Shown: in pieces, positions 41,074 to 49,228 of the stretch
Position numbering within the stretch: position 1 is the first letter of the stretch
Layout: every line of letters starts with the position of its first letter
Assembly: GCA_900471925.1 (NCBI GenBank)
Contig: UCGV01000024.1
Coordinates: 124,001 to 188,000, forward strand
Direction of reading: 5' to 3'
Source of the DNA: Hyphomicrobiales bacterium
GTDB taxonomy: Bacteria > Pseudomonadota > Alphaproteobacteria > Rhizobiales > Rhizobiaceae
Length of the DNA stretch: 64,000 nt
Notes under the pieces: model-generated
Seen by the model: only the letters and a program-made list of their open reading frames with translations
Told to the model about the DNA's origin: nothing
Database searches by the model: none
Position numbers and translations under genes: made by a program

Positions 41074-41613
41074 TTATTGCAGCGGCTTTTCGTATTTCGT
41101 GTCGATCGCGATGGAGCCGGTCAGTGCGGCAACCCTCTTGATCAGTTCCGAAATGCCCTGAAGGGTCAGGAGCGCAAAACCGGCGAAGAGCATCAGTTTC
41201 ACGGGCCAGCGGATCAGCCCGCCGGCATTGGCGGAAACTTCACCCTGCTGGTAGGCGAGCAGGAAATAGGGCCAGCAGCTAATAGAGAGAAAAACGCAAA
41301 CCGGGACGAGGAAGACGACTAAGCCAACGATATCAATCCAGATCCTCGTACGATCGGAGACGGATCCGTAAATCAGATCGACGCGCACATGCTCGTTCTT
41401 TCGCAGGGTGTGGGACGCGCCGAGGACGACCACGAAAGTGAAGAGATACCACTGGATTTCCAGCCAGCCGTTCGAGCTATAGTTGAATGCGTAGCGCACT
41501 ATCGCATTGCCGGCGCTGATCAGGCAGCAGAACAGCACCATAAATTCGGATAGTTTGCCAATGAACTCGCTGATCGAGTCGATCAATCGACTGGCGGCCA
41601 GAAATACCGACAT
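41074..41613 (-). CDS. dctQ: TRAP transporter small permease subunit DctQ
   Basis: Four-helix membrane protein of 179 residues that joins DctM in the TRAP transporter. NGWLEIQWYLFTFVVVLGASHTLRKNEHVRVDLIY is the classical DctQ core, in which EIQWYLF and the VRVD motif are recognisable. The ATG at 41613 follows GGGGAGG closely; the longer frame (16 more codons) lacks this. It is the first gene of the dctQM unit. Confidence 0.92.
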   Translation of the reverse strand: MSVFLAASRLIDSISEFIGKLSEFMVLFCCLISAGNAIVRYAFNYSSNGWLEIQWYLFTFVVVLGASHTLRKNEHVRVDLIYGSVSDRTRIWIDIVGLVVFLVPVCVFLSISCWPYFLLAYQQGEVSANAGGLIRWPVKLMLFAGFALLTLQGISELIKRVAALTGSIAIDTKYEKPLQ

Positions 41614-41932
41614 TCGCCTCCCCTTATTGTCTTGCCATTTTCGGCAGTTCTCCCTCTGCAACCGGTGTAAACCAGGGTTTTTGAAATTGGAAGAATAAAT
41701 GGGCCGCCTTGGATTATAGTCTTATGCGGCTAAGGACTATGATTTCCTTCGGCAATTACGACAACTCAGGCGCGGATATATTTTTCAAAAACCTCGCGAG
41801 TAAGCTGCAATATCTCGCGTTAAGTGTGTGACTCATCTTATGGTTTTAGAAAAATCGACCAAATGTTTGAGCAGTTTGAAATCAATTTTTAAAGGGTTCG
41901 GTTTACATTTTCCGCGCACAGGGAAAATATGG
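41614..41932. other. Intergenic region between dctQ and the GGDEF/EAL gene
   Basis: This 319-bp stretch separates the divergent dctQ and GGDEF/EAL genes. It contains an imperfect inverted repeat (ATAGTCTTA at 41717-41725 with TAAGGACTAT at 41732-41741) and AT-rich DNA further on. The frame of the downstream gene is open back to a GTG at 41828, so the last 105 bp could be coding if that start is used. Confidence 0.5.
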
Positions 41933-44239
41933 ATGAAGCCACATAACCCGAACAGGGTCCCTAAGGATGTGTATCTGTCGTTTGTGAGTTCTCTTTCGGG
42001 GAACCGCATGACGCTTTTGGCTGGCGTCATTGTACACTCGGCAACCTTCCTTGCCGTCGCCGCCAAGACCGGCTCTTCCGTCTATATATTCCTGGCTGTA
42101 GCGATTATTGCGGTGTTCTGCGCCCGCATGGCGATCTTTCGCCTGTTCGACAAGGTGAACAACAAGGATGCGCTGTCCTTCGCCGAGATAGAGCGGTGGG
42201 AGAAGATCCTGGTGGTCGGTGCAGCCGGTACCACCACGCTCCTCGGCATCGCCAGCGGTTATGCCATCTTCTTCACGCGCGATTCCTTTGCCGAACTCGC
42301 CTGCATCGCGGTGACGATGGCGACTATGGTTTCAGTTGTCGGCCGCAATTACGGCTCGCGCATGGCGGTCGACCTGCAGACTTTCTCCTGCTGCCTGCCG
42401 ATGATCATCTGCAGCGTCATGACGCTGGATTTCTACCGCGGCATCCTGTCGGTCTTCCTCATTCCCTTCTGGCTGACGACGCGGGCGATGGCGACGGGCG
42501 TGCGCGAGTTTCTCTATGAGAACGTCATCGCGCGCCGCGAGATCGCCTCGATCGCCGACCGTTTCGATACGGCGTTGAACAACATGCCGCACGGCCTGGT
42601 CATGGTTGATGAGGAAAACCGTATCCAGGTGATCAACCGCAAGGCCTGCGAATTGCTGAAGATCGGCGCGCCGGACCGGTTGAAGGATCGCGATCTCGGT
42701 GCCGTGCTGCGCTACGGCGCCCGCTACAGCTTCATGGACGCTTCGCAACCCGAACTGATCCTGCGGCAGTTGACACAGGTCGCCGAAGGCAGCCTGTCGC
42801 GTACGCTCATCCATTTCCCGGAAGGGCTGTCGCTCGAATTTTCCGCGAGCCGACGTGCGGATGGTGGTGCAGTCCTGATCTTCGAAGACGTGTCGAGCCG
42901 CGTGAAGGCCGAGCAGAAGATCCTGCATATGGTGCGTTTCGATGCGCTGACCGGTCTGCCGAACCGCGAATATTTCGGTCACCTCGTGCAGGATTATCTC
43001 ACCAAACATTCGAGGAAGCGTGGTCCCCTCGGCTTCATGATCCTCGATATCGACGAGTTCAAGCATGTCAATGACATGCGCGGTCACGTGACCGGCGATC
43101 ATCTCCTGTGCGCTATCGCCATGCGGGTCAAGAAGATGGCCGGCAACGCCATCGTCGGCCGCCTGATGGGCGATCAGTTCATCCTCTTCTTCCCGCATGC
43201 GCGTGACCGGCAGGTGCTGGATGCCGATATCCGCAAGTTGCATGACGCGGTTCAGGGCCAGTACGAAGTCGATGAGGTAACGTTCCTCGTCTCGCTCAGC
43301 GGCGGCTATGCCGTTCTCGAGAGCGACGCGTTCGCCATGGACGAATGGAGCGTCAAGGCGGACCTCGCGCTCTTCGAAAGCAAATCGCGCTTCAAGGGTG
43401 GCATTACCGGTTTCGAGCGCGAGATGGACGGCCGTTATATCGAGCAGCAGAAGCTGAAAGCCGATCTGCGTGATGCCGTTGCCGCAAACGCGCTTCATCT
43501 TGCCTTCCAGCCGATGTTCAAGGCCGACGGCACGCGCATCGAGTGCGCGGAGGCACTGGCCCGATGGGTGCATCCGGAGAAGGGCTCCATTCCGCCCGAC
43601 GTTTTCATTCGTCTCGCCGAAGAGATGGGCATCATCTCGCAGATCACCCGCTTCGTGCTTTTCAAGGCCTGCGAAGAATGCATGACCTGGCCGGAGCATA
43701 TCGCCGTTTCGGTCAATCTGTCGGCGCGCGATCTGCGCGACGCGGACATCCTCGCGGTCGTTTCGGATGCGCTGGCCCATTCCGGCCTCGAAGCATCACG
43801 CCTGCATCTGGAAATCACCGAGAGCAGCCTGATCGACGAACCGGCTACGGTGCGCGCCATTCTCTCCGAGTTGCGCAGCCGCGACATCACCATCGCCATC
43901 GACGATTTCGGCACTGGCTTTTCCAGCCTCAGTTATCTCGACACGCTGCCGCTCGATATCGTCAAGATCGACCGCTCCTTCGTGCGCAACATCGTGGAGG
44001 ACACGCGCCGCCTGAAGTTGTTGCGCGGTACGGTCCATCTTGCCCGCGAACTCGGCCTCAAGATCGTTGTCGAGGGCGTGGAAACGCCTGAACAACTGGC
44101 GCTTCTCAACAAGCACCGCAGCACCGATCTCGTGCAGGGCTACGTCTTTTCCCCGCCGGTTCCGTCGAAGGAAATCGGCATTCTCTCCCAGGCTCTCATC
44201 CGCCGTACAACGCCGCGCCGCCGCAGCAAGGTTGCCTGA
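41933..44239 (+). CDS. PAS-GGDEF(degenerate)-EAL protein, probable c-di-GMP phosphodiesterase
   Basis: About 768 residues: four or five N-terminal transmembrane helices, a PAS domain (FDTALNNMPHGLVMVDEENRIQVINRKACELL), a GGDEF domain whose active site reads RLMGDQF (412-416), and an intact EAL domain (AEALARW, 540-542; DDFGTGFSS; KIDRSFV). The altered GGDEF site predicts no cyclase activity, so the protein should degrade c-di-GMP, possibly with GTP as a regulator. The ATG at 41933 has AGGGA upstream; a GTG at 41828 would add 35 residues without a helix. The FeeM-like gene follows 141 bp later. Confidence 0.9.
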   Translation: MKPHNPNRVPKDVYLSFVSSLSGNRMTLLAGVIVHSATFLAVAAKTGSSVYIFLAVAIIAVFCARMAIFRLFDKVNNKDALSFAEIERWEKILVVGAAGTTTLLGIASGYAIFFTRDSFAELACIAVTMATMVSVVGRNYGSRMAVDLQTFSCCLPMIICSVMTLDFYRGILSVFLIPFWLTTRAMATGVREFLYENVIARREIASIADRFDTALNNMPHGLVMVDEENRIQVINRKACELLKIGAPDRLKDRDLGAVLRYGARYSFMDASQPELILRQLTQVAEGSLSRTLIHFPEGLSLEFSASRRADGGAVLIFEDVSSRVKAEQKILHMVRFDALTGLPNREYFGHLVQDYLTKHSRKRGPLGFMILDIDEFKHVNDMRGHVTGDHLLCAIAMRVKKMAGNAIVGRLMGDQFILFFPHARDRQVLDADIRKLHDAVQGQYEVDEVTFLVSLSGGYAVLESDAFAMDEWSVKADLALFESKSRFKGGITGFEREMDGRYIEQQKLKADLRDAVAANALHLAFQPMFKADGTRIECAEALARWVHPEKGSIPPDVFIRLAEEMGIISQITRFVLFKACEECMTWPEHIAVSVNLSARDLRDADILAVVSDALAHSGLEASRLHLEITESSLIDEPATVRAILSELRSRDITIAIDDFGTGFSSLSYLDTLPLDIVKIDRSFVRNIVEDTRRLKLLRGTVHLARELGLKIVVEGVETPEQLALLNKHRSTDLVQGYVFSPPVPSKEIGILSQALIRRTTPRRRSKVA

Positions 44240-44380
44240 TCAGGCACCACCTGCCGGTGTAGTCGTGGACGTACTCGCGTCCGTTAACCTTAATAATTCA
44301 AATATGTCGGAAATTTTCATCAAATCTTGCGCTTTTACGAATGAGGCATGATTAATGACCCGTTAACAACGGGGTGCATC

Positions 44381-45133
44381 ATGGCGTCTGTCCCTTTGAA
44401 TACGAGTGATTTTTCGAGGAACGTTCTCGAAATTCTTGACAATGTCGAATATCGCCGGGTCGAAAGCACCGAAGACATGGAGGATGTCGAGCGGCTGCGT
44501 TACAAGGCCTACAAGGCACACGACACGCTGGCTCTGGCACCGAAGGGTCTGCTCGACGATACCGATTTCGACAGCCACGCCTATGTGTTCGGACTGTACT
44601 ATTATGGTGAACTCGTCAGCACGATCCGCATCCACTATGTGACACCGGAACATCGCGTCAGCCAGTCGGCCGGCGCCTTTCCCGAAGCGATCGACGCGCT
44701 TCTCGATGCCGGCCTCACCCTGATCGATCCCGCGCGATTTGCCGCCGATCCGGAGCTCACCGCCGATCTGACCTGGATACCCTACCTGACGCTGCGTCCG
44801 ACCATCGTCGCGGCGGCGCATTTCCGTGCGCATCGGGTGTTGCAGTTCGTCCGTCCGCCGCATGCTGCTTTCTACAAGCGCGTCTTCTACGCCGACACCG
44901 TCGTTCCGGGGCAGAAAGCGAAGAATTACGGAATCGACATGACATTGATGGCGACCAACGTCATCGAGGTTGGCCGCAAGCTTCTCACGCGTTATCCCTT
45001 CTTCATGTCCGGTGCCAGCGAGCAGCGGATGATGTTTGCTCGTGGACCGGAAAGCACGCTGCCGTCGCTCACCATCATCCCCACCGCCCGTTTCGTGCCG
45101 GAAGGCCAGTTCGGAACGGACCTGCCTCTTTGA
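44381..45133 (+). CDS. FeeM/autoinducer-synthase-like acyltransferase fold protein
   Basis: A 250-residue protein with a GNAT-like fold related to N-acyl amino acid synthase FeeM and AHL synthases. The matching region is VERLRYKAYKAHDTL followed by AYVFGLYYYGELVSTIRIHYV, the same order as the substrate strand in autoinducer synthases. No LuxR-type regulator is adjacent, so it is not an ordinary quorum-sensing pair; it may make an N-acylated amino acid or transfer an acyl chain elsewhere. The ATG at 44381 with GGGG upstream is chosen; ATG 44348 is an alternative. It lies after a c-di-GMP phosphodiesterase gene. Confidence 0.6.
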   Translation: MASVPLNTSDFSRNVLEILDNVEYRRVESTEDMEDVERLRYKAYKAHDTLALAPKGLLDDTDFDSHAYVFGLYYYGELVSTIRIHYVTPEHRVSQSAGAFPEAIDALLDAGLTLIDPARFAADPELTADLTWIPYLTLRPTIVAAAHFRAHRVLQFVRPPHAAFYKRVFYADTVVPGQKAKNYGIDMTLMATNVIEVGRKLLTRYPFFMSGASEQRMMFARGPESTLPSLTIIPTARFVPEGQFGTDLPL

Positions 45134-45144
45134 TTTTACTGTCG

Positions 45145-45242
45145 GGAATGCCCTTTCGAGCGCGCTTGAGAAGGGCATTCCTGCGGCATTCTCATGCATT
45201 GCGCTTTCGCCCGTCATTGTGTAATCCCTGCGGGTAGGGATT
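45145..45242 (+). promoter_or_regulatory. Two hairpins upstream of the subunit IV-pnt operon
   Basis: An 11-bp perfect stem (GGAATGCCCTT, 45145-45155, with AAGGGCATTCC, 45171-45181) has an inner stem in its loop but no T run. A second stem (AATCCCT, 45223-45229, with AGGGATT, 45236-45242) follows. Either could end the FeeM-like transcript or belong to the 5' leader of the downstream operon. Confidence 0.45.
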
Positions 45243-45300
45243 GCCTCGCTGAGGTGAGGGAATCAGGCAGCGCTAAGGGCATTTCAGGGAGACGATATTC

Positions 45301-45525
45301 ATGGCCGAACATCATACCGGACCGGTCGAGACCGGCGCGCCGATGGACTACAACGAACATGAAAAGACCTACAACATGTTCATTGCCGGCACGAAATACG
45401 GCACGATGATGCTTATCGCCCTGATGCTTGCCATGACTGCCGGTTTCTTCGGTGGCGCCGGCTTCCTCGGCGGCATTCTCGTCTTCCTCATCATCCTCGT
45501 CGCCGGCATCTTCCTGCTCCGTTAA
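45301..45525 (+). CDS. aa3-type cytochrome c oxidase subunit IV family protein
   Basis: A 74-residue protein with two hydrophobic helices at residues 33-52 and 56-73 and a soluble N-terminus with MDYNEHEKTYNMF, the motif of the small fourth subunit of bacterial aa3 oxidases. It has GGGAGACG upstream of the ATG. No other oxidase subunit genes are nearby; this small gene is often found directly before the transhydrogenase genes in Rhizobiales, as here. Whether it serves the oxidase or the transhydrogenase is not shown by the sequence. Confidence 0.85.
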   Translation: MAEHHTGPVETGAPMDYNEHEKTYNMFIAGTKYGTMMLIALMLAMTAGFFGGAGFLGGILVFLIILVAGIFLLR

Positions 45526-45633
45526 GAACGGCCCGCAGGAGGACAGGTTCTTCCGGAGTTTGTGATGTAGATGCTTGGCCCGCGCAGGCGAGCGGCCTGC
45601 GACGGTCCAGCTGACCCAGGAGGAGGGGGGCAG

Positions 45634-46782
45634 TTGGCCAATATCGTATTCGTAGCAAAGGAAATTGCGGGTGATGAGACGCGCGTTTCCGCGTCAGTCG
45701 ATACCGTGAAGAAAATGAAGGCACTCGGCTTCGATGTCATCGTCGAAGCGGGTGCCGGAACGTTGTCGCGCATTCCAGACAGTGAGTTTGAGTCCGTGGG
45801 CGCCGTCATCGGCACGTTCGCCGATGCTGTATCCGCAGATGTCATCCTCAAGGTCCGCCGGCCGGGCGAGAGCGAAATCGCCGGCTACAAGAGCGGTGCT
45901 GTCGTCATCGCCATCATGGATCCCTACGGCAATGACGAAGCGGTCGCCGCAATGGCGCGCGCAGGGCTTTCCACCTTTGCCATGGAGTTGATGCCGCGCA
46001 TCACTCGCGCGCAGTCGATGGACGTGCTTTCCTCCCAGGCCAATCTTGCAGGTTACCAGGCGGTCATCGAAGCTGCCGTCGTCTATGACCGCGCCATGCC
46101 GATGATGATGACGGCAGCGGGCACCGTGCCTGCCGCCAAGGTCTTCGTCATGGGCGCAGGTGTCGCCGGTCTGCAGGCGATCGCTACCGCGCGCCGGCTC
46201 GGTGCCGCTGTCTCGGCCACGGACGTTCGCCCCGCCGCCAAGGAGCAGGTTGCCTCGCTTGGTGCAAAGTTCATCGCCGTCGAAGACGACGAGTTCAAGG
46301 CGGCCGAAACCGCGGGTGGTTATGCCAAGGAGATGTCGGCCGACTATCAGGCGAAGCAGGCAGCGCTCGTTGCCGAGCATATCGCCAAGCAGGATATCGT
46401 CATCACGACAGCCCTCATCCCCGGCCGTCCGGCACCGCGGCTCGTGTCACGCGCCATGCTGGCCTCGATGAAGCCGGGCGCCGTAGCCGTCGATCTGGCG
46501 GTCGAGCGCGGCGGCAATATCGAAGGTGCCGTTTCCGGCGCGGTCGCCGATGTCGAGGGCGTGAAGGTGATCGGTTTTCCGAACATGGCTGGTCGCGTGG
46601 CCGCCAGCGCCTCCGCACTTTACGCCAAGAACCTCGTCACCTTCCTTGAGACGATGGTGAACAAGGAAACGAAATTGGTCGTGCTTAATCTCGATGACGA
46701 GCTCATCAAGGCGACGATGCTGACCTATGCGGGCGACGTCGTTCACCCGGCATTCGGCGGCGCCAAGAAGGGGGATAACTGA
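45634..46782 (+). CDS. pntAA: NAD(P) transhydrogenase subunit alpha 1 (domain I)
   Basis: NAD(H)-binding, soluble subunit of the proton-translocating transhydrogenase, 382 residues. It shows VFVAKEIAGDETRVSASVDTVKKM at the start, RPGESEI, the nucleotide fold KVFVMGAGVAGLQAIATARRLGA, ALIPGRPAPRLVS and VDLAVERGGN. A TTG at 45634 after AGGAGGAGGGGG is the start; no ATG is suitable, so the rare codon may limit synthesis. The chain ends before the membrane part, which is encoded by the next gene: this is the three-subunit form known from Rhodospirillum. The enzyme uses the proton gradient to make NADPH. Confidence 0.95.
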   Translation: MANIVFVAKEIAGDETRVSASVDTVKKMKALGFDVIVEAGAGTLSRIPDSEFESVGAVIGTFADAVSADVILKVRRPGESEIAGYKSGAVVIAIMDPYGNDEAVAAMARAGLSTFAMELMPRITRAQSMDVLSSQANLAGYQAVIEAAVVYDRAMPMMMTAAGTVPAAKVFVMGAGVAGLQAIATARRLGAAVSATDVRPAAKEQVASLGAKFIAVEDDEFKAAETAGGYAKEMSADYQAKQAALVAEHIAKQDIVITTALIPGRPAPRLVSRAMLASMKPGAVAVDLAVERGGNIEGAVSGAVADVEGVKVIGFPNMAGRVAASASALYAKNLVTFLETMVNKETKLVVLNLDDELIKATMLTYAGDVVHPAFGGAKKGDN

Positions 46783-47180
46783 TGGCCAGTGAAGCAATGG
46801 ACAAGGCACTGGAGCAACTGGACCAGGCCGTCACCGCAGTCATCACCGCGGCTGCCCAGGCGCCCGAAGCCGCGAGCGCTGCCACCGGTGGGGCGATCGA
46901 TCCCTTCGTCTTCCAACTCGCGATCTTCGTGCTGTCGATCTTCGTCGGCTATTACGTCGTCTGGTCGGTTACGCCGGCACTGCACACACCGCTGATGGCT
47001 GTTACCAACGCGATCTCATCCGTCATCGTCGTCGGTGCGCTCCTTGCTGTCGGCATTTCGACCAGCGGGCTTGCGACCGGCTTCGGTTTCGTGGCCCTCG
47101 TGCTCGTCTCGGTCAATATCTTCGGCGGCTTCCTCGTCACGCAGCGCATGCTGGCGATGTACCGCAAGAAGGACAAGTGA
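46782..47180 (+). CDS. pntAB: NAD(P) transhydrogenase subunit alpha 2 (membrane part)
   Basis: A 132-residue membrane protein with an Ala-rich N-terminal linker and about three to four helices (FVFQLAIFVLSIFVGYYVVW, ISSVIVVGALLAVGI, FGFVALVLVSVNIFGGFLVTQRML). In other bacteria this is fused to the alpha subunit; here it is a separate gene overlapping the previous stop codon (TGATG). It forms part of the proton channel with PntB. Confidence 0.95.
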   Translation: MASEAMDKALEQLDQAVTAVITAAAQAPEAASAATGGAIDPFVFQLAIFVLSIFVGYYVVWSVTPALHTPLMAVTNAISSVIVVGALLAVGISTSGLATGFGFVALVLVSVNIFGGFLVTQRMLAMYRKKDK

Positions 47181-47187
47181 GGGGCCG

Positions 47188-48582
47188 ATGACCAATCTCG
47201 CAGCCTTCCTTTATCTCGTCTCCGGCGTGCTCTTCATTCTGGCGCTGCGCGGGCTCTCGCATCCCGCCACCAGCCGCAAGGGCAATCTCTACGGCATGAT
47301 CGGCATGGGGATCGCTATCCTCACGACGCTGGTGCTGGCGACGCCTAACTTCGGCGGCTTCGTGCTGATTATCCTCGGCCTCGCCATCGGCGGGAGCGCC
47401 GGTGCCTATATCGCCCGCACCATCGCGATGACCTCGATGCCGCAGCTCGTGGCCGGCTTCCACTCGCTGGTCGGTCTTGCCGCTGTTCTTGTGGCAGCAT
47501 CGGCGCTCTACACGCCCGGTTCTTTCGGCATCGGCGAAATCGGCCAGATCCATACCGAAGCGCGCATCGAAATGGCGATCGGTGTGGCGATCGGCGCGCT
47601 GACCTTTACCGGCTCGATAATCGCCTTCCTGAAGCTCGACGGCCGCATGTCGGGCAAGCCGATCCTGCTTCCGTTCCGCCATGTCATCAACATCGCCCTT
47701 GTCGTCCTGATCGTGCTCTTCATCGTCGGGCTGGCAGTGACAGAAAGCCATCTCGACTTCTGGGCAGTAGTCGCGCTTTCCCTTTTGCTCGGAATCCTGT
47801 TGATCGTGCCGATCGGCGGTGCGGATATGCCCGTCGTCGTGTCGATGTTGAATTCTTATTCGGGCTGGGCTGCCGCCGGCATCGGCTTCACGCTCGGCAA
47901 TCTGGCGCTGATCATCACCGGCGCGCTGGTCGGCTCTTCCGGTGCGATCCTCTCCTATATCATGTGCAAGGGCATGAACCGATCGTTCATATCGGTCATT
48001 CTCGGCGGCTTCGGTGGCGAGACGTCGGGCGCGGCAGCCGACAACTCGGACAAGACCGTCAAGCTCGGCTCGGCTGAAGATGCTGCCTATCTGATGGCGA
48101 ATGCCTCCAAGGTCATCATCGTGCCGGGTTACGGTATGGCGGTGGCACAGGCGCAGCATGCATTGCGAGAACTGGCCGACAATCTCAAGAAAAATGGCGT
48201 TGAAGTGAAGTATGCGATCCATCCGGTCGCCGGCCGCATGCCGGGCCATATGAACGTGCTGCTCGCCGAAGCCAACGTGCCCTATGACGAGGTCTTCGAG
48301 CTTGAAGATATCAACTCGGAATTCGCACAGGCCGACGTTGCCTATGTCATCGGCGCGAATGATGTGACCAATCCGGCGGCGCGTGATGACAAGTCCTCGC
48401 CGATCTACGGCATGCCGATCCTCGATGTCGACAAGGCCAAGACCTGCCTTTTCGTCAAGCGCTCGCTCGGCTCAGGTTATGCCGGCATCGACAACACGCT
48501 GTTCTACAAGGACGGCACGATGATGCTGCTCGGTGATGCCAAGAAGGTAACGGAAGAGATCAACAAGGCGATCGGCCATTGA
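47188..48582 (+). CDS. pntB: NAD(P) transhydrogenase subunit beta
   Basis: A 464-residue subunit with eight or more membrane helices (domain II) and the soluble NADP(H)-binding domain III. The C-terminal GYGMAVAQAQHALREL, HPVAGRMPGHMNVLLAEANVPYD and GANDVTNPAARDD are diagnostic for the NADP site. The ATG at 47188 gives MTNLAAFLYLVSGVLFILALRG; the frame is open upstream only in overlap with pntAB. It completes the transhydrogenase and is followed by a UUCG-loop terminator. Confidence 0.95.
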   Translation: MTNLAAFLYLVSGVLFILALRGLSHPATSRKGNLYGMIGMGIAILTTLVLATPNFGGFVLIILGLAIGGSAGAYIARTIAMTSMPQLVAGFHSLVGLAAVLVAASALYTPGSFGIGEIGQIHTEARIEMAIGVAIGALTFTGSIIAFLKLDGRMSGKPILLPFRHVINIALVVLIVLFIVGLAVTESHLDFWAVVALSLLLGILLIVPIGGADMPVVVSMLNSYSGWAAAGIGFTLGNLALIITGALVGSSGAILSYIMCKGMNRSFISVILGGFGGETSGAAADNSDKTVKLGSAEDAAYLMANASKVIIVPGYGMAVAQAQHALRELADNLKKNGVEVKYAIHPVAGRMPGHMNVLLAEANVPYDEVFELEDINSEFAQADVAYVIGANDVTNPAARDDKSSPIYGMPILDVDKAKTCLFVKRSLGSGYAGIDNTLFYKDGTMMLLGDAKKVTEEINKAIGH

Positions 48583-48584
48583 TA

Positions 48585-48612
48585 AAAAGCCCGCTTCGGC
48601 GGGCTTTTCTTT
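48585..48612. terminator. Terminator after the pnt operon
   Basis: AAAAGCCCGC (48585-48594) with GCGGGCTTTT (48599-48608) around a stable TTCG loop, followed by CTTTT. It begins 3 bp after the pntB stop codon. Confidence 0.93.
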
Positions 48613-48627
48613 TGCGCATCCGAGCGA

Positions 48628-49110
48628 TCAGATTTCGCCTGGAACCAGCGTCATCTTTTCGACGCCGATGGCGAGATTGAGCCCTTCCTGGGCCTGCAGG
48701 TTCAGCGGCTGCAGCATGAAAGCCTTGTCGGTGCCGCCGGCAATGACCTTGGCACCTGCGCCGGCCCCGAGGCTGGCATCCGCGCCTATGCCGTAATATT
48801 CGCCGGCAAGCGCGAAATCAGGCATGTTGGTTCCGGTCTTGGCAAGCACCTGCCAGATCATCACGCTCTTGCCCGTCTGGCCGATGTCGATGCCGAACTT
48901 CTCGATCTTGCCTGCATAGACCGCCTTCTGGCCGCCAGAGGCCGGCGTATAGGTGCAGATCAGGTTCTTTTCGGATGTGACGATCAATCCCTGGCCACCA
49001 TCCGATCCGCAGACGAGCCGGCCAAGCGAGATGAAGTCGGCTGCCGATGCCGAACCGGCCCAGGCGGAAGCCGAAAGGATTGCGGCTGCAATCATGGTTT
49101 GCTTGAACAT
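48628..49110 (-). CDS. DUF992 exported protein
   Basis: Small exported protein of 160 residues with a signal peptide (MFKQTMIAAAILSASAWAGSASA) and the DUF992 pattern: GRLVCGSDGGQGLIVTSEKNLICTYTP (two cysteines that may form a disulfide), GKIEKFGIDIGQTG, WQVLAKTG and GAGAGAKVIAGG with ALQPLNLQ-like ending. The family is restricted to alphaproteobacteria and has no known function. The ATG at 49110 has AAGGAGAAGG upstream. It stands alone. Confidence 0.88.
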   Translation of the reverse strand: MFKQTMIAAAILSASAWAGSASAADFISLGRLVCGSDGGQGLIVTSEKNLICTYTPASGGQKAVYAGKIEKFGIDIGQTGKSVMIWQVLAKTGTNMPDFALAGEYYGIGADASLGAGAGAKVIAGGTDKAFMLQPLNLQAQEGLNLAIGVEKMTLVPGEI

Positions 49111-49228
49111 GGTCCTTCTCCTTTTGAATGACCTGTTCGAAACGGGTGGTTGCAGTGATTGTTCCGGCTGCTCTCAGGCGTGTCGCGATCTTCGGTATCC
49201 GCTGGCAACGCTCGCGTGCGCGGACATT

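Noticed and set aside
44381..45133. Ordinary LuxI-type quorum-sensing synthase
   Set aside because: No LuxR gene is nearby and the LuxI invariant residues could not be placed with confidence; only the wider FeeM/autoinducer-like fold is supported.
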